Source of the DNA: Palsa-1447 sp964414785
GTDB taxonomy: Bacteria; Verrucomicrobiota; Verrucomicrobiia; Opitutales; Opitutaceae
Assembly: GCA_964414785.1 (NCBI GenBank)
Contig: CAYPXZ010000017.1
Location: 1-64,000 of the forward strand
Direction of reading: 5' to 3'
Length of the DNA: 64,000 bases
Part shown: positions 8,486-17,411 of the stretch, one piece after another
How the letters are laid out: every line of letters begins with the position of its first letter
Position numbering within the stretch: position 1 is the stretch's first letter
Notes under the pieces: generated by a model
The model's database searches: none
Told to the model about the DNA's origin: nothing
What the model saw: the letters and a program-made list of their open reading frames with translations, nothing else
Position numbers and translations under genes: made by a program

Positions 8486-8503
8486 TGTACAGATAATGGT
8501 ACA
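8486..8503 (+). promoter_or_regulatory. YefM-type operator TGTACA-N6-GGTACA
   Basis: TGTACA at 8486-8491 and GGTACA at 8498-8503 are 12 bases apart centre to centre. The E. coli yefM-yoeB operator is described as paired TGTACA palindromes with this spacing, bound by YefM and the YefM-YoeB complex. Here it abuts the antitoxin start codon at 8505, so binding would block transcription or translation initiation. One half-site deviates at one base. Confidence 0.6.
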
Positions 8504-8504
8504 T

Positions 8505-8768
8505 ATGAAGGTGATCACCTATACTGCGGCGCGAGCCAACCTCGCGTCGACAATGGACCGGGTCTGTGAGGATCAGGCTCCCATGACCATCACCCGCAGC
8601 GGCAAGGGCCAGGCGGTCGTTCTCCTTTCCCTGGACGAGTATCAGCAGCTTGAGGAAACGGCCCACTTGCTCCGCAGCCCGGCCAATGCCAGGCGGCTCA
8701 TGTCGGCGATCCACAGCCTGGCGAACGGAAAGGGCCGGGCGCGGAAGCTCGACCTCCCACCGCCATGA
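8505..8768 (+). CDS. yefM: YefM-family antitoxin
   Basis: 87 residues from the ATG at 8505; an upstream ATG at 8496 lies inside the operator and is less likely. The N-terminus MKVITYTAARANLASTMDRV is the YefM/Phd DNA-binding dimer domain, followed by MTITRSGKGQAVVLLSLDEYQQLEET and a C-terminal tail that would wrap the toxin. The stop overlaps the toxin start (ATGA at 8765-8768), implying translational coupling. The antitoxin neutralises YoeB and represses the pair. The module sits on the plus strand inside a minus-strand sugar cluster, which points to insertion by transfer. Confidence 0.9.
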   Translation: MKVITYTAARANLASTMDRVCEDQAPMTITRSGKGQAVVLLSLDEYQQLEETAHLLRSPANARRLMSAIHSLANGKGRARKLDLPPP

Positions 8769-9019
8769 GAATCATCTTCGCGCCGGAGGCATGGGAGGAC
8801 TACCTGTACTGGCAGGAGACCGAAAAACAAGTTGTCCGCCGCATACATCTGCTGATCAAGGATGCGATACGAAGCCCCTTTTCAGGAATCGGCAAACCGG
8901 AGCCCCTCCGGTACGCGCTCTCGGGCTTCTGGTCGCGGCGAATCACCGGGGAGCACCGCATGGTCTACAAGGTCGAGGCTGGCGGCCTCTTGATCGCCCA
9001 GCTCCGGTATCACTACTGA
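8765..9019 (+). CDS. yoeB: YoeB-family ribosome-dependent mRNA interferase toxin
   Basis: 84 residues, the usual YoeB length. It begins MRIIFAPEAWEDYLYWQETEKQ, keeps the central GIGKPEPLRYALSGFWSRRI and ends with EHRMVYKVE and the C-terminal LRYHY. The terminal His-Tyr and the glutamate and arginine of the ISGxWSRR-type region correspond to the catalytic residues of YoeB, which cleaves mRNA in the ribosomal A site. The key residues look intact, so the toxin is probably functional. It is coupled to yefM by a four-base overlap. Confidence 0.92.
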   Translation: MRIIFAPEAWEDYLYWQETEKQVVRRIHLLIKDAIRSPFSGIGKPEPLRYALSGFWSRRITGEHRMVYKVEAGGLLIAQLRYHY

Positions 9020-9235
9020 ATCGGCGGCCGGGGTGGCGCGTGTCCCGTTTGAAATTAGCAACGGCGCCGTAGACCGCCGGCAATGCCACTCTCAGTGTCG
9101 CGATCGCTGGGACGCGCAGGGACCCGGCGATCCCGATCTTTTTAGTTTTGCGATAGCGCCCTCGATCCCCTCAACAGCGGCAACGGTCGGCGGCCCGACG
9201 CCAAGGATCCCCGCGTGGGCATGACATGGGCGCCT

Positions 9236-10210
9236 TCATGGCCTTCGCCGCTGCAAGAGCACCGCGGCGATGATGATCGCCCCGGTCAGCATGAGGCGGC
9301 TCGCCTCCGGGACGGCGTTGATGCTGAGGATCTTCTCGAGGTAGCCGATCGTGATCGCGCCCAGGAGCGTCAGCCCGACGCCCCCGCGGCCCCCGGAAAG
9401 GCTCGTGCCGCCGATGACGACGATGGCGATCGCCGTCAGCTCATAGCCGGCCCCGGCCTCCGGATCTCCCTGCTCCTCCTGGGCCGCCTGACAAATGCCG
9501 GCCACCGCCGCAAAGAGCCCGCTTAAGCCATAGGCGAGGAGCTTCGCCCGCACGACCGGGACCCCGGAGAGGCGAGCCGCCTCCTCGTTGCCCCCGGTCG
9601 CGTAGAGGTAACGGCCATAGCGCAGCCGGGAGAGGACGAGCCAGGACATCCCCACGCAGGCGAGGAAGACGAGGGTCACGACCGCCACGTTGCCGCCGAG
9701 CACCTTGGCATCCAGCCGGGCGAAGATCGCCGGCAGGTCCACGTACGAGAAGTTCCCGTCGGGCTGCTGGATGACGCGGGAGATTTTCTGGCCCCCCGAG
9801 AGCGCCTTCGCGAGCCCCCGGGCGAACACCATCAAGGCCAGGGTCGCGATGAAGGGCTGGATCCGCAGGCGCGCGGCCAGGGTGCCCGATGCGAGCCCCG
9901 CGGCCCCGCCCGCAAGGAGCGTGACCGCGATGGCGACCAGCGCCGGCTCGCCGCCATGGAGGCTCACCTTGGAGAAGAGGACGGCGCAAAGACCCAGGAT
10001 GCTGCCGACCGCCAGGTCGATCCCCCCCGCGACAATGACGAGCGTCATGCCGCAGGCCAGGATCCCGTAGACCGAGACCTGGCGGAGCATGTCGCGGTGG
10101 GTGCTCCAGTGGAAGAAGGCCCCGTTCGCGTTGCACAGGCAGCCGATCGCGAAGACGAGCGCGAGCGCGAGGAGGGCCCGGACCCAAGGGACGTTGAGGA
10201 GGGCTTTCAT
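9236..10210 (-). CDS. Sugar ABC transporter permease, RbsC type
   Basis: 324 residues with about eight to ten hydrophobic segments. Family signatures are ILACGMTLVIVAGGIDLAVGS near residue 50-70, IQPFIATLALMVFARGLAKALSGG, and GYELTAIAIVVIGGTSLSGGRGGV in the C-terminal third. All of these are typical of RbsC/XylH-like permeases of the BPD_transp_2 family in the inner membrane. It overlaps the upstream ATPase gene by four bases (10207-10210), so the two are translationally coupled. The matching binding protein gene lies on the other side of the yefM-yoeB insertion. Confidence 0.9.
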   Translation of the reverse strand: MKALLNVPWVRALLALALVFAIGCLCNANGAFFHWSTHRDMLRQVSVYGILACGMTLVIVAGGIDLAVGSILGLCAVLFSKVSLHGGEPALVAIAVTLLAGGAAGLASGTLAARLRIQPFIATLALMVFARGLAKALSGGQKISRVIQQPDGNFSYVDLPAIFARLDAKVLGGNVAVVTLVFLACVGMSWLVLSRLRYGRYLYATGGNEEAARLSGVPVVRAKLLAYGLSGLFAAVAGICQAAQEEQGDPEAGAGYELTAIAIVVIGGTSLSGGRGGVGLTLLGAITIGYLEKILSINAVPEASRLMLTGAIIIAAVLLQRRRP

Positions 10211-11745
10211 GATGCTCCCATCGCGGCGGCGAGGACCCTTTCCTGCGTCGCCTCCTCACGCGTGAATTCCCCGGAGAGGGACCCCCGGTGAAGGACGAGG
10301 ATCCGGTCCGAGAGGCCGAGGAGCTCGGGGAGCTCGCTTGAGATGAGGAGGATCGCCATCCCCTCGCCCGTCCAGGCCCTCATGAGGGCGTAGATTTCGC
10401 GCTTCGCCCCGACGTCGACGCCGCGCGTCGGGTCCTCGAGGAGGAGGACCCGCGGCTCCGCGCCCAGCCACTTCGCGAGCACGACCTTCTGCTGGTTGCC
10501 GCCGGAGAGCGTGCCGACCGGCTGCTCAAAGGAGGAGAAGCGCAGCCCGAGGGCCTTCGCCCATTCCCGCGCCCGGCTGCGCTCGATTCCCCGGCGCATG
10601 AGGCCAAGCGGCGAGACCCGCGGGAGCGAGGCGAGGCTCATGTTCGCCTCGACGCCCATCCCGAGGACAAGGCCCGTGCCCTTCCTGTCCGCGGTCAGGT
10701 AGGCGAGCCCGCGGGCGATGGAGTCGCGTGGGTTTTTTGGGGAAAAGGTCTCCCCGCCGATCCGGACGGTCCCTGCCGTGGGGGTCACATGGGCCCCGAA
10801 GAGCCCCTGGAAGAGTTCGGAGGTGCCCGATCCCTGGAGCCCGGCGACACCGAGGATTTCGCCCGGGGCGACGCTCAGGGTCAGGTCCCTGACCGCATCC
10901 CGGCGCGAGCGGTCGCGGTCGGGGATGCACAGGCCCCGGACCTCGAGGGCGGGCGCGGTTCCCGCGCCCGCTCTGCGCGGGCTTCTTTCCGGAAACTGCT
11001 CCGAGAGTTCCCGGCCGACCATCCAGCGGATGACCTGCGCCTTGGGGCACTCGGAGGCCGGGGCCGTCCCGACCCATTTCCCGTCGCGAAGCACCGTGAT
11101 CCGGTCCGCGATCCGGGTGATCTCCTCCATCTTGTGCGTGATGTAGATGACGGCGCACCCGCGCGCCCTGAGGGCCGCCACTAGCTCGAAGAGCGTGTCG
11201 ACGTCGGGCCGGTCAAGCGCGCTCGTCGGCTCGTCCATCACGATGACCCGCGCCTCGAACGCCAGGGCCTTCGCGATCTCGATCCGGTTCTTCACCGAGA
11301 GGGGGTACTCCTCGACCGCCCGGGAGAGGTCGCCCGCGGAAAGCCCGAGGTTAAGCTGCCGGCAGAGTTCGACCGAGCGCGCCCGCTGCCCCCGCCTGTC
11401 GAGCCAGAGGCCGCCCAGGCCCGCCGACTCGCGCCCCAGGTGGATGTTGTCGCAGACCGAGAGCGTGTCGACGAGCGAGAGCTCCTGGTGGATGACCGAG
11501 ATGCCGCGAAGCCTCGCCTCCTGCGGGCTCGCGGGCCGGAGGGTCTCGCCCGCAAGCGTCATCTCCCCCTCGAAGTCCGGGTGCACCCCCGCGAGGATCT
11601 TTATCAGCGTGCTCTTGCCGGCGCCGTTCTCCCCGGCGAGGACATGGACCTCTCCCGGCAACACGTCGAACGAGACCTGGTCCAGGGCCCGGGTTGCGCC
11701 GAACGACTTCCCGACGCTGGAGAATCTGAGGAGGGGCTCCGGCAT
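10207..11745 (-). CDS. Sugar ABC transporter ATP-binding protein, RbsA type (two ATPase domains)
   Basis: 512 residues, the normal length for the fused double ATPase of ribose/xylose importers. The first domain has Walker A GENGAGKSTLIK near residue 40 and Walker B VIVMDEPTSAL. The second has the degenerate P-loop GLQGSGTSEL, signature LSGGNQQKVVLAKWL and Walker B VLLLEDPTRGVDVG. In this family only one site is a canonical ATPase, which matches what is seen. It energises the permease encoded by the overlapping downstream gene. The GH172 gene ends 20 bases from its start, so enzyme and transporter are probably co-transcribed. Confidence 0.93.
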   Translation of the reverse strand: MPEPLLRFSSVGKSFGATRALDQVSFDVLPGEVHVLAGENGAGKSTLIKILAGVHPDFEGEMTLAGETLRPASPQEARLRGISVIHQELSLVDTLSVCDNIHLGRESAGLGGLWLDRRGQRARSVELCRQLNLGLSAGDLSRAVEEYPLSVKNRIEIAKALAFEARVIVMDEPTSALDRPDVDTLFELVAALRARGCAVIYITHKMEEITRIADRITVLRDGKWVGTAPASECPKAQVIRWMVGRELSEQFPERSPRRAGAGTAPALEVRGLCIPDRDRSRRDAVRDLTLSVAPGEILGVAGLQGSGTSELFQGLFGAHVTPTAGTVRIGGETFSPKNPRDSIARGLAYLTADRKGTGLVLGMGVEANMSLASLPRVSPLGLMRRGIERSRAREWAKALGLRFSSFEQPVGTLSGGNQQKVVLAKWLGAEPRVLLLEDPTRGVDVGAKREIYALMRAWTGEGMAILLISSELPELLGLSDRILVLHRGSLSGEFTREEATQERVLAAAMGAS

Positions 11746-11764
11746 CGCGGCGTTGGCCCGGGCC

Positions 11765-13000
11765 CTACGGCGCCCTCTCGTCGGGCGAGGCGAGCGGGGG
11801 CAGGTCGTGCTGCGGGCGGTCCAGGTAGAAGTAGCTGGTCGCGGAGTAGTCGTCCGACCGGTAGAAGTTGACCCAGCCCTTCGCGAACCGCTCCTCCTTC
11901 AGGTCCGGGGCGGGCTGATCGTCCATGAGCCGCACGAAGCTGCTCTTGGTCCCGACCGAGACGAGCTTCATGGGGGTGCCCTTTTGCAGGAGGGCGAGGA
12001 CGACGTCGCGCTCCCCTCCCCCGATCTCCTCGATCACGGCCCTGAAGTCCTTGTGGAAGTAGACGGCGTCCGGCACGTGCAGGCGGTAGAAGGCGAAGGC
12101 CCCCGACTTTTCGTCGGAGACCGTGCAGCCCTGGTAGAGGGTTGCGAAGACCCCCTCGCCGTAGCCCGTTCCGACGTAGTCCTCGGTCCCCGTCCCTACG
12201 ATCGTCGGATGATCCCTGTCCCCGTCCAGGTACATCCTCACCTCGCCCTCGCCGTACCAGGTGTGCGGGTAGGCCTCGTTGGTCCTGACCCCCATGTTGA
12301 CCCCGAGGAATCGCCCGCGGCCCGCGACCTGCGGGAGGAATTCGAAGTCCTCGCCGATCGCGACCGACTTCCGGCGGACCCAGATGGAATGGAAATAGAG
12401 CATGTCGTCGGGGACCGGCCCCTTCACAAAGTCGACGTCATAGAAGAGGGCCTCCAGGTCCGCCCTGCCCTCGTTGGTCAGGGTCACGCGCGCCGCCCTC
12501 CTGAAGGGCATCGGGATATAGCAGTTAAACGAGCGCCCCTCGGGGCTTGCGAAGAGCGCCGACTGGAAGGCCGTGATGCGACCGAGCCCGGCGCAGAAGA
12601 AATCACCGAAGGGGACGTCGACCGCCGGCCTTGCCGAGTCCTCCCAGTACACCCTGAGGCGAAGCGCCCGGAGCGATCCGGGGGACCTGTCGCTTACCGT
12701 GGCCCAGATCCGTTGGATGACGCCGGGGCCCTTGGCGTCTAGGAGCACCTTGGTCTCCCCGGCCTTGATCGACTCGAAGGCGTTTCCCTTTGCGGAGTGG
12801 TTCGTCGAGGCGCCCTCCCCCTTTTCGCCGTTCGGGTTCTCAAAGCTGCTGACCCGCGACTGGGCGTCCGCCGGCATCCTGTAGAGGTCGTCCGCGCCGG
12901 CGACAGAGAATGCGGGCACGAGCCCAAAGACGACCGCGGAGACCAGGCAGTGGCCGAACGCTTTCCGGACCCGACTCAGGGGCAACCGCATGGGGGGCAT
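11765..13000 (-). CDS. Secreted DUF2961 / GH172 glycoside hydrolase
   Basis: About 411 residues from the ATG at 12998-13000; starts at 13036 or 12991 are possible. A basic n-region (RLPLSRVRKAFGH) and hydrophobic stretch ending near SVAGA suggest export. The mature part carries the DUF2961 pattern: LDAKGPGVIQRIWATV, LRLRVYWEDSARPAVDVPFGDFF, FNCYIPMPF, YHTWYGEGEVRMYLDGD and TIVGTGTEDYVGTGYG. DUF2961 is the GH172 family, which includes enzymes acting on fructo- and arabinofuranosides. Its position at the head of the importer cluster suggests it releases the sugar that the ABC system takes up. The exact substrate is inference. Confidence 0.82.
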   Translation of the reverse strand: MPPMRLPLSRVRKAFGHCLVSAVVFGLVPAFSVAGADDLYRMPADAQSRVSSFENPNGEKGEGASTNHSAKGNAFESIKAGETKVLLDAKGPGVIQRIWATVSDRSPGSLRALRLRVYWEDSARPAVDVPFGDFFCAGLGRITAFQSALFASPEGRSFNCYIPMPFRRAARVTLTNEGRADLEALFYDVDFVKGPVPDDMLYFHSIWVRRKSVAIGEDFEFLPQVAGRGRFLGVNMGVRTNEAYPHTWYGEGEVRMYLDGDRDHPTIVGTGTEDYVGTGYGEGVFATLYQGCTVSDEKSGAFAFYRLHVPDAVYFHKDFRAVIEEIGGGERDVVLALLQKGTPMKLVSVGTKSSFVRLMDDQPAPDLKEERFAKGWVNFYRSDDYSATSYFYLDRPQHDLPPLASPDERAP

Positions 13001-13082
13001 GGCTTCGTGAACCGACGTTAGGCAAGAAGGCCCCACGAGGCCCCTGGAGGCAAGACTTAGGACGAGTGCGGTAGCGCGGCGC

Positions 13083-13307
13083 CTAGCAAAGAGACGGCAT
13101 CCCGCTTTCGTTCGGCAGCGTTGGCCTTGTCAGGTCGCTATGGAATGAGATCTTCCCCTTAGCCGAGCCTAGTAGAGATTTCCTCGGAGCGGCCGCGGAT
13201 GAACAATGCCCCACCTTCTTCTTCTGCTCACGAATGGCCTTACCCTCTTGGGCTCCAGCCTTAATGGAGGTAACGTTGCGAAGGAAATCTCGAGTGGTCG
13301 TTTCCAT
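13083..13307 (-). pseudogene. Decayed Phd/YefM-type antitoxin, middle segment out of frame
   Basis: An open frame of about 74 codons starts at the ATG at 13305-13307. Its N-terminus (METTTRDFLRNVTSIKAGAQEG) and C-terminus (RKSLLGSAKGKISFHSDLTRPTLPN) both match the usual pattern of a small Phd-type antitoxin. The segment between (REQKKKVGHCSSAAA) does not. The neighbouring frame there reads VSRRRRWGIVHPRPL, which is closer to the family style. Two compensating frameshifts are the simplest reading. No toxin gene follows before the GH172 gene, so this is a solitary remnant. It could also be a diverged but working protein. Confidence 0.45.
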
Positions 13308-13537
13308 GCTCGAACACTGCATAAACACGGCAAATAGCGCAACCAACTCGCACCGAACCCCGATGGCGGGTCCCAGGCGCTCATAAATCTCGCCCTGACA
13401 ATAGGCAGCACGCTTTTTGCCTTAATTGAATGCCGGATCGTCCGAAACCATAGGGATGCCCTGTCCGCTCCCTGTTCTTTCTGCCTCTTTGGCTCCCTTG
13501 GGACGGACGGGATACACAACTGCTTGGTAAAGTAACC
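13308..13537. other. Intergenic region without a recognisable gene
   Basis: About 230 bases lie between the antitoxin remnant and the lipoprotein gene. The open frames through it have no convincing start, composition or family pattern. It should hold the divergent promoters for the two flanking genes, but I see no clear operator. Confidence 0.4.
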
Positions 13538-13957
13538 GTGGTTTCCTGGCCCAATCGAAGGACGTCAAAGCCCTCTTGGACCCTGGCGCGCCTTTGGGCG
13601 CCCTGGGCCGCGCTGGCTTTGGTTTCCTTCATGCCGGGATGCGCAAACGTGGCCCCCGCTCCTCCACCCGCACTTGCGGCCCATCTGACCGTCAACAACC
13701 TGACCGACTACGAATGGCGGATCGCCCTCAGCCGGGCTTCCGGCGAATCCGCAGGCGACTACCGCATCAAGGCACGCTCATCCTTTGACCTGGACCTTGC
13801 CGGCGGCGACTACGCGATCGACCAGGCCGCGCTGACGAAGGATCCGGGAGCGGGCCTCGCGCGCAGGATCACCGTCAGCCTGGTGCCCGGCCAGTCGTAC
13901 CGCTGGCAGCTCGTGACCCTCCTCTCGGATCCGGCGGGAACCGCAGCCTCCCCATAG
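13538..13957 (+). CDS. Small lipoprotein of unknown function
   Basis: 139 residues. A hydrophobic stretch (LWAPWAALALVSFMPGC) ends in a lipobox-like Pro-Gly-Cys at residue 35, predicting a lipoprotein. The GTG or ATG start used determines the length of the basic n-region; the frame opens at 13538. After a Pro/Ala linker, the domain LTVNNLTDYEWRIALSRASG continues with FDLDLAGGDYAIDQAAL and ITVSLVPGQSYRWQL. This looks like a small beta-sandwich. The large membrane protein starts eight bases after its stop, so the two are probably one operon. Function is not recognised. Confidence 0.6.
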   Translation: MVSWPNRRTSKPSWTLARLWAPWAALALVSFMPGCANVAPAPPPALAAHLTVNNLTDYEWRIALSRASGESAGDYRIKARSSFDLDLAGGDYAIDQAALTKDPGAGLARRITVSLVPGQSYRWQLVTLLSDPAGTAASP

Positions 13958-13965
13958 CTCCTCAG

Positions 13966-16937
13966 ATGCCGAGCGCCCCAACAAGCCGCCGCGCCGTCGC
14001 GGAGATCGATTTCAGCGGGAGGGAGTCCGCTGCCCCGAGGATCGGCAACCGCTCGATCCACGGTTTCTGGCACCTCTTCTCCTCACATTTCCGGCAGGTC
14101 CTCGTGGCGCCGCAGCGCCGGCCGGACAGCGGTCGGGTCGCATGGACCTGGAGCGAGGTGTCCGACAAGAGGCCCGTGGGAGCGCCCGAGCTTGCCGAGG
14201 TCAGGCGCCGCCTCTCGGAGGCGAGCCGCTCGCTCTCGGGAAGCCTCGGCGGCGACCGCGACGACCCGGGTGCCGGCGGAGCCTCAACCCTTGAGGGACA
14301 GGTGCTCGCCCTGGTGAGCGACATGACTGCGCAGCTGGTCGCACGGCCGGATTCCGCCCTCGCCCGCTTTGTCTGCAGGACGGAGTCGGGCCTTAGGGTG
14401 CACAGCTGGGGCGCCGCCGTTGCGGCCGAGCCCCACTATCCGGACGGCCTGAGCGGAGAGGTCAGCGGAAGGGTCGTATCCGAAGGCGGCCGAAGCAACC
14501 AGGCCCATGTCGTCCTGGAGACCCTGAAGGGCGTCCGCGTCGCCGGCGTGGAATCGAGGAGGGACGGAGCCTTCAAATTCGAGGACATTGCGGCCGGGAG
14601 CTATCGGCTGCGTGTGGCCGACCGCGACGACTTTCCCGCCGAGGGGCTTACGGTCGACCTGGAGCACGGATCCGCCACCGGGTTGGAGCTGCGCGCGTCC
14701 GCCTCGGGGACGGTGTCGCCAAAGAACGCAGGAAGCGGCGGAGCCCCGTGGTACCGCAGGCCGATTCCCTTGGTGGCGATCTTCGTTGCGCTCCTTGGTC
14801 TGGGCACCGGCGCCTGGCACTTCCTCGGCGCGTCGCAAGGTGACCTCTCGGAAAAGGGCCCCGCCGGCCAGTGGCAGGCCGCATCGGGGGCATTGGCGGA
14901 GAGCAGCGGCCACGACAAGGACACGGCGCACGAGCGTCTCTACTCGGGACTCGGATGGCCGTCCCTTTCCAGGCTTTCGAAGGCATTCAAGTCCACATTC
15001 TCAGCAGGTCCGAATGCCGCCCGCGTCGAATCCAAGGAAACGCTTCGTACCGAGGGCGGAGGAATCGCCGCGGATTCCCCGGACGGCGCGAAGCTCCGGG
15101 ACCAGGAATCTGCCCCAGCGGCTGCCTTGGAAAAGGACCAGTCCGGACCGACCGATCGGGAGAAGCCCGAGGCGGGAAGGACGACCGGGACCAAGGTTCG
15201 CGAGCAATCCCGGACCCAGGCGTCCGCCGTCGACCCGACACCGGAGGACTCGAACGGTCGCACCCAGGTCCCGGCGCCCGCGGAATCCCCCTCCCAGGCG
15301 AATCCGCCGGTCATCGTGGATTCCCCTGAGTCGTCCCTGCAGCCCACCCAGACAATCCGAAAGGTCATTGTCGTTGCATCGCGAACCGACGGCCAGGCGC
15401 CCAGCGCAGCCTCAGCGCTGTCTCNNNNNNNNNNNNNNNNNNNNNNNNNNNNNNNNNNNNNNNNNNNNNNNNNNNNNNNNNNNNNNNNNNNNNNNNNNNN
15501 NNNNNNNNNNNNNNNNNNNNNNNNGTCGTTGCATCGCGAACCGACGGCCAGGCGCCCAGCGCAGCCTCAGCGCTGTCTCCTTCCCTGGGTTCATCCCCGG
15601 TTTCCTCCTCGCCGGGCGCCGACCCGGGAGGCGACGGAACCACCGCCGCCGGGGCTTCGGCCGCGGGCGGCTCGTCGAACGGCATGGCGGCTGCGGGTCG
15701 CGGCCATGCGTCGCCCTCTCCATCCGCGGGACCTGCGACCGGCGCCGCGGCGGCTCCTTCCCCGGCCCCGCCGGAGATCGTCGTCGCGGCCGACGCCGAT
15801 GAGGATTCAAAGGTCGCGCAACCCGTCGACGCAAAGAGCACCTCCTCCCCGATGGCTCGAGCAAAGTCCCCAACAGGCAAGGTTGCCGAGAAGTCCATCC
15901 TCGCCGCACAGGGAACCGCGGTTGCCCCGCCGGCTATTGATTCTCAATCCGAGTCCGCACGAGAGGCCGCGGCCCGGGAGGCATCACAAGAGGCGTCGAG
16001 GGCGGCCCTCGTGCGAAGGCAGCACCGCGTTGCTAAGATTGCGGCAATCCCGCTGTCCGAGAAGACACCGGACGATTCCGCCTCGTCGTCACCGGGTTCC
16101 GCAGAGAACAAGGATCCCTCGGCGCTGCCGGGAGCGGGCGCCAGTGGCTCCGGGAAAAAGGCCGGGTTGGCTTCCACTGGGGCTCAATCGGCTGGGGACA
16201 CCCTTGCGGCTGCAGGGGCCTCACCCGGAAAAGAGGGCGAATCAGACCCACACGCGGGCGGCCCGAGCCTGCCCCTCGTGAGGATTGGACGCGTTCACGC
16301 GTCGCCATGGAAGGCCCAGGTGGTCCGGGACGTCATCCTCCCCACCCTCCCCGAGCCATCCTCCGCGGTGGAAACCGTCGGTTCCATGCGGGAGCGCCTC
16401 CGCAGTGAAAGGCTCGCGCTCATGCCACCGTCGTTGCGCCAGCCCCAGGTAAAGAGCGGATTCTCATTCGAGTTCACCCTGGATCCATCGGAGGGCGGCA
16501 ATGAACCCCGTTGGATAGACTCGGAGGGAAACCGGATCGAGGGGGTCGTGAAGGGGAATAGCGCCGAGATCACAACTCCAACAACGGGATCGTCGCGTGT
16601 GCAGACATTCGTCCTCGCCTACAAGGACGGCCGGGCGATCGCCCGCGTCAGCGTCGACTCCGCGGCCGGCCCCTTGGTCACCGTGTCGACCGGCACGCGC
16701 GCAGCGTCCTGGTTCGGGATCGAATTGGATCCGTCCGCCGGCGCATGGGATTGGCAGCTCCTCTCCGGGGGACCGCTGCCCAAGGACTGGGAGCGACGCG
16801 ACCGCTGGCTCGGAGGGCGCGGAACACGAATCGATATCCCGCTGGACCCGTCGGCGCCTCGGGCAGGCGCCATCGCGGTCGCCTTGGTCGACCGTGCCAC
16901 AGGCTGCGGCATCGCGAGTTCGATCGCGGTCCAGTGA
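13966..16937 (+). CDS. Large membrane protein with CarboxypepD_reg-like domain; one gene of 938 residues once the scaffold gap is collapsed
   Basis: The frame from 13966 and the frame ending at 16937 differ as written. The 55 bases before the N run (15370-15424) are repeated exactly after it (15525-15579), and removing 155 bases joins both parts in one frame of 939 codons. Residues 1-155 are a soluble domain of unknown type. About 165-240 is a carboxypeptidase-regulatory-like beta-sandwich (LSGEVSGRVVSEGG, GAFKFEDIAAGSYRLRV). A transmembrane helix (PLVAIFVALLGLGTGAWHFL) is near 265-285, followed by some 350 residues of Pro/Ala/Ser/Glu-rich linker and a C-terminal domain with FSFEFTLDPSEGG and WFGIELDPSAGAW. 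It probably spans from cytoplasm to envelope. Function is unknown. Confidence 0.65.
15370..15579. other. Scaffold gap (15425-15524) with the same 55 bases on both sides
   Basis: The 100 N are flanked by an exact 55-base duplicate, 15370-15424 and 15525-15579. This is what a scaffolder leaves when two contigs overlap by one k-mer but are not merged. Collapsing the duplicate and the N restores the reading frame of the surrounding gene, so no sequence is missing here. A true tandem repeat in the low-complexity linker is the alternative. Confidence 0.8.
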
Positions 16938-17411
16938 AGATTGCGGCGGTCCTTTCGGGGCCGGGGTCGATGTCGACTGTTATAGACGTTGCGTCGGGCC
17001 ATTACGCCGAATAATACCCCTCATAAGAACGGCAATCCTACCCCGGGCCACGGCCTGTTGCCCTCGAGTCGCACCCCAAAAACCCAAGCGCTGCCCGCAC
17101 GCGGAGGCCTCCCTCCGTGGGCTTGCTTCGCGAATCCAGTACGAAGTACCCATGAAAACAAAGAGACTGCTCGCCCTGTCNNNNNNNNNNNNNNNNNNNN
17201 NNNNNNNNNNNNNNNNNNNNNNNNNNNNNNNNNNNNNNNNNNNNNNNNNNNNNNNNNNNNNNNNNNNNNNNNNNNNNNNNGCCGTCGGGGCCCTTTTCTT
17301 TGTCCATTCGGTAAAAGAGGCGTCCTTCGAGGTCGCGGAATCCCCAAAAATGGCAGCCGGAGCCTTATTTGGCGTTGCTAGACAAGCTGTTGCACATACC
17401 GTAATCCGCCA
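16938..17411. other. Intergenic region with a 100-N gap (17181-17280)
   Basis: 474 bases lie between the large membrane protein and the TIR gene. They hold the cut gene start at 17152 and a gap of nominal length. The flanks of this gap share no repeat, so unlike the gap at 15425 the true missing length is unknown. Nothing else is recognised. Confidence 0.5.
17152..17180 (+). CDS. Start of a small gene cut off by a scaffold gap
   Basis: An ATG at 17152 begins MKTKRLLAL, a typical n-region of a signal peptide, and is cut by the N run at 17181. A preceding segment (cgaatccagtacgaag) offers a weak purine-rich ribosome site. The bases after the gap (17281-17411) hold no recognisable continuation. 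The call is only that a secreted or membrane protein probably starts here. Confidence 0.3.

Noticed and set aside
17181..17280. Collapsing the gaps at 17181, 19766 and 29201 as done at 15425
   Set aside because: No duplicated flanking sequence is present at these three gaps, so real sequence is probably missing.
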